NCBI GenBank assembly: GCA_034440635.1
Contig: JAOTON010001252.1
Coordinates: 124,001-188,000, forward strand
From: Lepas anatifera
Lineage: Eukaryota > Arthropoda > Thecostraca > Lepadidae
Length of the DNA: 64,000 nt
Direction: 5' to 3'
Shown: positions 56,483 through 64,000 of the stretch, piece after piece
How the letters are laid out: the number at the start of each line of letters is the position of its first letter
How positions within the stretch are numbered: the first letter of the stretch is position 1
The notes under the pieces: generated by a model
What the model saw: only the letters and a program-made list of their open reading frames with translations
Told to the model about the DNA's origin: nothing
Databases searched by the model: none
Position numbers and translations under genes: made by a program

Positions 56483-58320
56483 GAGGCGCAGCCAGGGGGC
56501 ACAGGGGGCACGTGCCCCCCCCATCGGTGCCGGGGTGCCCTTTTAATTGCTAGGTGGTGTGCCCTCTTTGGGCCGTGCCGCTCAAAATTTAGTGCCCTAC
56601 GCCGTTGAGCCTAGATGGAACTAGACTGCATTTAGCGATTTAAACTATTGTTTGACAATTAAGTGCCTTTTTGGTCAGTTAGGGCATTCTGTCGCCTTTC
56701 CAAGTAACCCGGGAAGATTATAGGCACGTAATCCGTTTCCAGATAATGCCTCATCGTCGCCAATAATCGTATGGGCAGAGCTAATCTGGTGCCCCTTGAG
56801 CTCATCTGGTGTCCCCTGAGCGCTGGTCTTGAACCCTGGAGCTGATCATGTGCCCTCTGAGCTGATCTGATGCCCTCGTAGTCAATCTGGTGCCCCCCCC
56901 ACCCCCTGAGAAAATAATTGTGCCTTCTGAATCTATATAATGCTCTCTGAGTTAGTCTGATGCCTCCGAGCTTGCCTGGTGCCCGATTAGCTGTTTTAGT
57001 GCCCTTGAGCTGATCCGGGCCCACTGAGCTTATTTAATGCCTCTCATAGTTTATCTACTGTCCAGGGCCGCAGCCAGGGGGGCACAGGGGGCACATGCCC
57101 CCATCGGTGCCGGGTGCCCTTTTTAATTGCTAGGTGGTGTACCCCCTTTGGGCCGTGCCGCTCGAAATTTAGTGCCCTACGCCGTTGAACCTAGATGTAA
57201 CTAGGCCGCATTTAGCGATTTCAACTATTGTTTGACAATTAAGTGCCTTTTTGGTCAGCTAAAGCATTCTGTCGCCTTTCCAAGCACCCGGGAAGAGTAT
57301 AGGCACGTAATCCGTTTCTAGATAATGCCTCATCGTCGCCAATAATCGTACGGGTGGAGCTCATCTGATGCCCCCTGGAGGTGACCATGTGCCTTTTGAG
57401 CTGATCTGACGCCCTCGTAGTCCATCTGGTGCCCCCCTCCCCTGTATAAATAATTGTGCCTTCTGAATCTATATAATGCTCTCTAAGTTAGACTGATGCC
57501 TCCGAGCTTGCCTGCTGCCCTATTAGCTGTTTTAGTGCCCCTTGAGCTGATCCGGGCCCCCTGAACTTATTTAATGCCTCCCGGAATTTATCTACTGTCC
57601 AGGGGTGCAGCCAGGAAGGCACAGGGGGCACGTGCCCCCATCACTGCCGGGGTGCCCTTTTGATTGCCAGGTGGTGTACCCAATTTGGGCCGTGCCGCTA
57701 GAAATTTAGTGCCCTAGCCGTTAAACCTAGATGTAACTGGACCGCATGTAGCGATTGAAACTATTGTTGGACAACTTAATACCTTTCTCGGTCAGCTAGG
57801 GCATTCTGTCGCCTTTCCAAGCACCCGGGAAGAGTATGGGCACCTAGTATGTGTCTACCTAATGCCTCGTCGTCGCCAATAATCGTACGGGTGAAGCCAA
57901 TCTGGTGCTCCTTGAGCTCATCTCGTGGCCTCTCAGCTGGTCTTGGCCCCTTGAGCTGATTACTTGCCCTCTAAGCTGATCTGGTGCCCCTGAGTCAATC
58001 GAGTGTCCCACTGAGCAAATAATTGTGCCCCATGAACCTATATAATGCTCTCTGAGTTAGTCTAATGCTTCCGAGCTTGTTTGGTGCCCTAATAGCTGAT
58101 TTAGTGCCTCTTGAGCTGATTCGGGCCCCCGAACTGATCTCATGCCTCCCCAAGTTGATTCTGTCTCCTAAGTCAATATGGTGCTTCTTCAGCTGATTAG
58201 GTACCCCTCAACTGATTATTGATGTATCCTTAGATGGTCTGGTCCCCCCCCTGAGCTGGTTTGGTGTCCCCTGAGCTGTTATGTTGCTCCCTGAGCTGAT
58301 TTAGGCTCCTGCTATAGTCT
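56483..58320. repeat. three tandem copies of a repeat-rich element
   Basis: Copies begin near 56483, 57062 and 57599 at a GC(A)GCCAGG..GGCACAGGGGGCACRTGCCCCC head, with a perfect GGGGGCACGTGCCCCC palindrome in copy 1. They share TTTAGTGCCCTACGCCGTT, TTAAGTGCCTTTTTGGTC and GCATTCTGTCGCCTTTCC. Each copy then runs into degenerate units of about 19-20 bp (TGAGCTGATCTGGTGCCCC). No coding potential. Confidence 0.85.
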
Positions 58321-58823
58321 GGGGGGCTGGGAGCTGATTAAATAAATAAATACAATAAAATAAATAAAAAATAAATTATACTGGTAGATTCTGGAGAGGG
58401 GTGATAAAAAGGCATGTGCCCCTGAGCTCAGAGCACAGTCCTTTAAACCAGGATTTCTACTAATTAATTTGAATGAAGAACTAGTTTTCACACTTTTCAG
58501 CCCTGTCACACCATCCCCATCCAAATCACCGGCCTGTTCACCTTTTTTTACATCAACTGGAACCCATATGAAAATATGGAATTTTATGAACGCGTTAAAA
58601 GGTATCTCTCAAATTATTCCGGCAGAAATTCTTGTATTCTTCCAATGTCACCATGACACTCCTCCTCCCACGGCCATTGTGGGAGCCTAGGAACTTAACC
58701 GCGTTCAACCAGGGCTCACTCGTCACGACAAAACCAGTGGTCATAAAAGAATTTTCGACTACAATATGTCTTAGCTTGCACATAGGGACAGCTATCACAG
58801 GCCCTGCTGATTTCCCTGATGTT
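58321..58823. other. intronic DNA, nothing recognised
   Basis: A-rich tail-like stretch at 58338-58380, otherwise no element identified. Confidence 0.4.
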
Positions 58824-59235
58824 AACACGCGCATTAACGGGGGTCTGAGCCACCTTCGCTTTGGCGGGGGAGGTGGTACCCCCAAGATCTCAAGAACCAT
58901 GATAGATAGCGAAAAACGGTAAATGGAGTTTGGTAGCCCATCTATTTCTCTATCGAAAATATTCGGAAATAATTAATATTTACCTACCTACGATATATTA
59001 TTTTTTCAGGTCACATTTAAGGTCACTAGGGGTCAAAACATGCTGCCATAGGGATAGCATGTAAATGAAGGTTTTCGGTCATTCATCTGAACAAGTAAAG
59101 ATAGAGCAAAACAATTTAGACCATTGGAATCCTCGCAGCAAGCCAAATCACATGATATGTAACATGATCATGCTAGGTCAAATCAGGTCAAATATTCCAT
59201 TTGACCTTACCTGAGGTCACGTCAAGGTCAATTTA
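58824..59235 (+). mobile_element. TTAA-type element, left end and interior
   Basis: TTAACACGCGCATTAACGGG followed by CCACCTTCGCTTTGGCGGGG resembles the double-palindrome ends of Y and Z. 58980-59235 has AGGTCA half-sites. The right end was not identified. Confidence 0.55.
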
Positions 59236-59236
59236 G

Positions 59237-59491
59237 GTGAAAATTTGTATCATTGGAACTGTTGGGCGCTGGTGTGGCGCTACCCTGGACTCGCCCCTGC
59301 GCTGGGCGGTGTGGCGTGCCCTGGGGCGCCCGCTCGGTCAGCTGGCGGAGGCCGGCCGGCCGGCTCGGGAGGCCGGCAGTCGGTGCGCGACCTCGCGCGG
59401 GGTCGGGCTGTGTCTGCTGAATCACCTGCCTTCAAAGAAAATAAACAAGCAAATCGGATCCGACAGAACCACAAAGACAATGCAAATCTAA
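59237..59491 (+). other. GC-rich island with open frames, unassigned
   Basis: Two overlapping plus frames (59237-59491 and 59245-59496) cover a 71% GC-like block followed by an AATAAAC-containing A-rich tail. It could be an alternative exon, or a gag/LINE scrap. I recognise no family. Confidence 0.25.
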
Positions 59492-59727
59492 TGTAGCTAA
59501 AATAAACGCTCTATCACCATCCATTACTAAATTATTTAGTTAAAACCATTTTTCCATGTATTTTCAATAGAGAGGTCATGGCTCGTACCTAATCTTAGGT
59601 CATTGATATAAAAATACTGGAACATATTTTAGAGAACTCAGTGGGCCCATTATGTGATATGAGTTTCAATCGGATAAGTTCAACCTGTTCTGACTTATGC
59701 TATCTTAAACTTTTTTAGGTCTAACAT
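59492..59727. other. AT-rich intron
   Basis: Nothing recognised. Confidence 0.5.
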
Positions 59728-60182
59728 GTGAACGAAAAGGTTGTTTCAGGGAACGAAAAGGTTGATACAGTCACTATGCTTCGCATCGGCCACTGTTATG
59801 CAACGCATGCCCATCATCTAACCAACGCCGCCCCCAACACGTGTTCTCACTGTGACAGCTGCCTCACTGTGCAACATGTTTTATATGGTACTGACAGTTG
59901 CGACCAGCTGAAACGAAGCCAGTGCCGATTCTGCCCGGCGGCTCCGCTGGGACATATCCTAGACACTGACGCATTCGTGGACATAGGAAAAGTATTATCG
60001 TACGGAGAGAAGTACATTTTGACATATTATACAGCCCCATCAGAGATTCTTAGATGTCACACCATCTATAAAGACCACTTAAGCTAATAAGGACAATCTC
60101 CTCAGAATGATGTAATACGACCCTGACGGGCATATAGCCTCTGCAGCTGCAGTGCCCTAAAACTCCAATTATCATCATCATA
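59728..60182 (+). mobile_element. 3' end of a jockey-like LINE
   Basis: The frame 59728-60087 encodes MLRIGHCYATHAHHLTN, CSHCDSCLTVQHVLYG and FCPAAPLGHIL...YILTYYT. This is the RxGH/THxxLL, CxxCxxxLTxxHxLxxC C-terminal signature of arthropod jockey-like ORF2. A short 3' UTR and an (ATC)n tail (TTATCATCATCAT, about 60170-60182) follow. It ends only about 33 bases before the acceptor of the MAP7-domain exon. Confidence 0.75.
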
Positions 60183-60215
60183 TGAAATCAGTGTTGAGAC
60201 GCTCTGCCCCGGCAG

Positions 60216-60437
60216 CTGGCCGAGCAGCAGCGGCAGCAGGAGCTGCATCGGCGTGCCCAGCAGGAGCAGGCGCGCCTCCAGCGGGAGACTGAGGAGGCGG
60301 AGGCGCTACAGCGGGCCGGGGAGGCGCGCCTGGCTGCCCTGGAGAAGGCCAAGCGAGAGGAGGCGGAGCGGCGGCGACGGCGCAGCAGGGTGGCTGAGAT
60401 CATGGCGCGGACGCGCGCTGCCACCACCCCCACTAAG
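60216..60437 (+). CDS. ens: MAP7/ensconsin-family gene, exon 9 (MAP7 domain, second half)
   Basis: 74 codons, phase 0 to 0, encode LAEQQRQQELHRRAQQEQAR, LEKAKREEAERRRRRSRVAE and IMARTRAATTPTK. The end matches the family hallmark ERKKRLEEIMxRTR, which closes the kinesin-1-binding helix in MAP7 proteins. The acceptor CTGCCCCGGCAG and donor ACTAAG|GTGACG are both good. A LINE tail ends about 33 bp upstream and element X starts about 29 bp downstream, so the exon sits on a small island of host sequence. Confidence 0.93.
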
Positions 60438-60465
60438 GTGACGGCTGGTTTCCACGCTGTGTACA

Positions 60466-61337
60466 ACTGCTGTGAAGGCGCTCCTAAAGTCCCCCATCTT
60501 TTTCCAAACTGACCGGAGAAATGTTCGAAGCCGAAAAACGCTACTTGGCTTCCTTTGAGAAAATTTATGACCGCATCGATTGGTGAAAAAAGAAAATATC
60601 TCAGTATTGTTTTACTCATAAGTAAAGTTTGAAAGCCTATACATAGGCTTTCTAAGTCAAATCTATCTTTTGAGATAGCCACAATCGCAGGATGGCACCA
60701 GCTCGCCTGCGATCTAGACCGAATTGTGTACGTATTAACGCCACATCATGCGGATAGTTATCAAAGTCGCCCCACCTGAGGCCAAAGTCACAGGTCAGGG
60801 TCATACCAGCATTTCGATGGCATTGAGCCCAATGCTTTCGGTCAGATGATGTTATTCAGGATAACCTATATTATGCTGTGAGGTCAAGGTTACTCACGGT
60901 TAAGGTCAAGTTCAAACCCTCATTTTCGGCCAAGCGACTGCCATAGTAGTACTTTAGTGTACATTTTCGGAAATATATAATATCGTGACGTTCTAGATCA
61001 ATGACTTTAACCCCGAAATTTCAGAGGACATTTTGTGGGGCCTACCCTCCAAAGCCTTGGTCTGCTTTCAGTGTTGCCCCGGCCTTTCTGCATGGCCACA
61101 TTTTCTAATAAGTCCCCAACACTGGCCAGATTTGATATTTACAACCTCGTTTGACCTTGAAGATATGGACCTTCGTCAATGAAAGCTGGATATATTATGG
61201 ATCACCAAAACCCCTCACAAACCCAAACGGGTGTTTACTAACGCTCTGGGTTTCCGAGATATCAGGGGTAGGCGCACTTTAGGACTTATCCCTCCACTAT
61301 GCGTTGACTCCAGACCCCTCTCCACTGCGCGTGTTAA
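60466..61337 (+). mobile_element. TTAA-type element X, copy 3
   Basis: It runs from a degenerate left end (GCTGTGAAGGCGCTCCTAAAG) through CCGAAAAACGCTACTTGGC and AGGTCA-rich sequence to CCCCTCTCCACTGCGCGTG and TTAA (61334-61337). Homologous to 24613-25385 and, inverted, to 49189-50784. It fills most of the intron between exons 9 and 10. Confidence 0.75.
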
Positions 61338-61562
61338 CAAATTTGCCGAGATGATGGAATGCGTGAGTACCCGCTGAGTTGTGCGGATGTACCTGCTATT
61401 TTTGTTGAGCGGTGATTTTTTTGTTTCTGTAGATGCTGTCTTTTTCTGGCTGCCAATTTCCTACTGCATTGTGTCCAATGATAGTGCCGCCGCTGTTGAC
61501 ATCCAGCGTTGTTGGGGATGCGGATCAGCGGGCCGCCGTGACTTGGAACCGGCCTCCCACAG

Positions 61563-62491
61563 GAAGCCGGCTCGGTACACCAGACAGATGCCGCCAGCGC
61601 CGCTATGTCTACCTCGGCGCCCAGTCTCAGCCTCAGCTTGGGCGCGGCGCAGCCCTCCACACCCAGCACTGAAGCAGCGGTGGCGGTCGCTCCTGCCGCC
61701 GCACCTATGCCGCAGTCCCAGGTGTCACCTGCACCGGACGCCCAGCCACCCACTACCCGCTCCTTGGCTGAGGTGTCCACCGTTTCAACGGCGACTGGGG
61801 CCTCCAGTACTTCACAAGTCACTAAGGCGTCCATCACCACACCCGTCGCTGAGGCAGCCACCACCTCCCGCCTGACTGTGTTGCCTGCTGCCTCATCTTG
61901 GACTGAGGCGCCCATAGCCATATCTGTAGCGGGGCTGTCAGAGACGGCCACCCTGGCGTCCACAGGAGCCCCGGTGGAAGCTTCCAACTTGATGGCTGGT
62001 GAAGCTGCGAGCGGTTGGAGGGCGGTGGTCCCGGCTGCGGCACCCGCCAACGGTACCAACGGGTGTGGCAGTCGCAGCGGCCCTCTGGCAGCAGCGCCGA
62101 CAGGCCGGGCCGACGGCGGCTCTCTGGCAGCAGCGCCGACAGGCCGGGCCGACGGCGGCCCTCTGGCAGCAGCGCCGACAGGCCGGGCCGACGGCGGCCC
62201 TCTGGCAGCAGCGCCGACAGGCCGGGCCGACGGCGGCCCTCTGGCAGCAGCGCCGACAGGCCGGGCCGACGGCGGCCCTCTGGCAGCAGCGCCGACAGGC
62301 CGGGCCGACGGCGGCCCTCTGGCAGCAGCGCCGACAGGCCGGGCCGACGGCGGCCCTCTGGCAGCAGCGCCGACAGGCCGGGCCGACGGCGACCCTCCAG
62401 CAGCAGCGCCGACAGGCCGGGCCGACGGCGGCCCTCTGGCAGCAGCGCCGACAGGCCGGGCCGACGGCGGCGTCACTAGCGGCGAGTTCCG
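61563..62491 (+). CDS. ens: MAP7/ensconsin-family gene, exon 10 (C-terminal tail with repeats)
   Basis: In phase 0 with exon 9, EAGSVHQTDAASAAMSTSAP is followed by an Ala/Thr/Ser/Pro-rich sequence. Ten copies of a 13-residue unit (GPLAAAPTGRADG; variants GSL and DPP) and GVTSGEFR come next. The acceptor GGCCTCCCACAG at 61561-61562 was chosen because it keeps the frame. The stronger acceptor TTTGTTTCTGTAG before 61433 would give a frame that stops at 61672. The donor TTCCG|GTACGT at 62492 leaves two bases. The family's tail after EIMxRTR is likewise disordered and variable. Confidence 0.78.
62087..62476. repeat. 39-bp coding minisatellite, 10 copies
   Basis: Unit GGCCCTCTGGCAGCAGCGCC plus GACAGGCCGGGCCGACGGC, nearly identical between copies. 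The period is 13 codons, so copy number can change without breaking the frame. The opposite strand is also open, giving a spurious 389-codon frame. Confidence 0.95.
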
Positions 62492-62750
62492 GTACGTGAC
62501 CACTCATCTCGCTAATGTGGTCTAGTTGTCATGTCAAACACCAGTTTTAGTGTTGGTGTGATATTTTGAGTGGGATGCCCAATGTGTAGTGTGTTTTATT
62601 GTGTGTTGAATTTACCTAATTCAGTTTAGAATTAGTACGCCCTGCAGTTCTGAAGTTGTACGCAGGATTTATTGTCGGGGCTCGCCCATTGTGTGTTGGT
62701 TAGACTGTTGTCCTGTGTAATCGCAATGCTATTTACCAGCTGCTTGCCAG
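62492..62750. other. short intron
   Basis: TG-rich; it ends in TTTACCAGCTGCTTGCCAG. Confidence 0.5.
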
Positions 62751-62830
62751 TTGCCCCGCTCGGCACTGGTGCAGCCCGTCCGTGTCGGATGCGATGGCGC
62801 AGCACTCAGTCGCTGACCAGCGGTCTGAAG
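62751..62830 (+). CDS. ens: MAP7/ensconsin-family gene, probable exon 11
   Basis: An 80-base segment between TGCTTGCCAG and GAAG|GTATGC. One base completes the codon split at the end of exon 10. The following 26 codons (CPARHWCSPSVSDAMAQHSV then ADQRSE) are open, leaving one base. It is short and without family motif, so the call rests on splice sites, phase and GC content. The gene's stop codon is not seen and probably lies beyond the window. Confidence 0.5.
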
Positions 62831-64000
62831 GTATGCTCAGTGCGGTTTACGGTGTCCTTCATAGGAAGCCAATCCCGGGCTCAACTTTGCCATGAGTATA
62901 TGATGAGATGAGTATAAGGACGACACAGGATTTTGGGATCTAAAAGATGGAAATGAGTCCAGAAGAAAGCAACAGATATCCGTACTGAAGTCTTATCTTA
63001 CAGCCTCCCTCCCCCTCCTAAAGTCACACCTGGCACTGCTCATGCACGCTGCTTCTGCCGCGTGGGAACACTGACAACGTGCATGCTGGCTGGCTTCAAT
63101 CGAGCTTAGGAATCACTAATAACCTGGTTCGTGTCATTGCGTGTAAGCAGGACTAGTGCCATACTGAGGCTATTGAAAATGCATTTATCCATAACAAGTT
63201 TTGAGTCTCCAATACCCAACCCTCTTTCCAATGTTGCCCAACTGATCAGAAAACTCCCGCGCCAGGTAAATCCGAAAGGAAGAAAGAACTTGCACCGGTA
63301 ATGCAATCACTCCCCCCCATCTTGTCGGAAAGATAAAAATTTCTAGGGATTTGAGCGCCCGCCCCCCGTCAGCCAATTTTCCCCATCCTTTCTAAATAGC
63401 GCGGCGCATAGTGCGCGATGAGATAGTTGGTTGGGTTCTAAGCTGTCGACACGAGCAGCAAAGGTGGTTATAGAGCTCGATTGATTGGTGCCGTTCAAAT
63501 CGCCGGCCCTTCCTGCGTCTCTCGTCTCACCAAACCTGGGCCAATGATTCGATCGCATTCCGGCGCACATCTAACCCAATCTCGGCTTCTAGTCCGGGCG
63601 CCGCTTCCGGCCTGACCCCAATACTGAACTACCTGTACTTAGGGCGCTGGTCTCCGGAATCAGATCAACTACCTTCGCTGAGCAGGGGCGTCAAAGAGCC
63701 CAATCTACGTCTCGACGGATTGAGAGGCAAGCATCCAATTCTGGAAAAACACGAAAAATGGGCATTTTTCAAAGGGCAATTCATGTTCAAAGGGCATTTT
63801 CATTCTTGTGACTGTGTAGAGAGCATTGTCCAGCTGAGGCTGTGTACAGTCACCGGACACGTCTGTGATTGGGATGACGTTATTGTGTTAATTTGTGTTC
63901 AAAGTTGTAATGTTCATGTGATCTATGCTCACATTGGATGTGATAAAGGTTCAGAGGACGTTTGGAACCTTAAATTTTTTTGGAAATACCTACGATGGCT
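62831..64000. other. intron or downstream DNA, nothing recognised
   Basis: No further exon with convincing splice sites and no repeat shared with the rest of the window. Confidence 0.4.

Noticed and set aside
61433..61672. Alternative start of exon 10 at the strong TTTCTGTAG acceptor
   Set aside because: The in-phase reading stops at 61672 and misses the long open frame; kept only as a possible alternative splice.
61334..62503. 389-codon minus-strand frame over exon 10
   Set aside because: Antisense of the 39-bp coding array and flanks; splice phase and composition support the plus strand.

Overview
The window reads as invertebrate metazoan nuclear DNA, most likely arthropod and perhaps crustacean. 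It has short GC-rich exons inside multi-kilobase AT-richer introns, a BEL/Pao LTR element, jockey/CR1-like, L1/Tx1-like and Penelope-like retroelements, many TIR and foldback DNA elements, and a short interstitial run of the arthropod-type telomere motif CCTAA. The species cannot be named from the sequence.

The only host gene I can support is one large plus-strand gene of the MAP7/ensconsin family (microtubule-binding, kinesin-1 recruiting). Its exons are scattered from about 17.7 kb to at least 62.8 kb. I place exons at 17723(or 17758/17790)-17870, 29570-29665, 34913-35094, 44316-44668, 52567-52734, 53525-53673, 53871-54786, 55119-55336, 60216-60437, 61563-62491 and probably 62751-62830. From 17870 onward every junction is in phase, giving about 1,100 codons without a stop. 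The diagnostic parts are the N-terminal coiled coil ending in FGSSTPR and the C-terminal MAP7 domain ending in RRSRVAEIMARTR. A coding-like segment at 1-168 may be a further upstream exon.

Layout. 0-4.2 kb: inverted pair of a transposon-like family enclosing a truncated LINE. 4.9-6.3 kb: 41-bp satellite. 6.4-8.3 kb: LINE remnants. 9.6-17.1 kb: nearly full-length but broken BEL/Pao element on the minus strand, with 496-bp LTRs. 18.6-23.8 kb: inverted repeats around a broken transposon-associated gene, itself interrupted by a TTAA-flanked element. 24-29 kb: more of these elements, a ubiquitin-specific-protease fragment and a Penelope-like remnant. 31-34 kb: LINE and Gypsy-like fragments. 36.2-40.1 kb: L1/Tx1-like ORF2 split by a 2.8-kb foldback element. 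41-51.8 kb: dispersed repeats, a pogo-like remnant and a nested cluster of TTAA elements. 55-62 kb: the MAP7-domain exons, closely flanked by TE insertions.

The most striking pattern is that minisatellites sit across exon-intron junctions of the host gene: a donor at 29.7 kb and acceptors at 34.9 and 44.3 kb. Two other arrays are translated in frame (51-bp units at 1-153, 39-bp units at 62.1-62.5 kb). Functional statements about MAP7 come from family knowledge. Exon joins are inferred from splice motifs and phase only. No RNA gene, CRISPR array or bacterial-type operon is visible.
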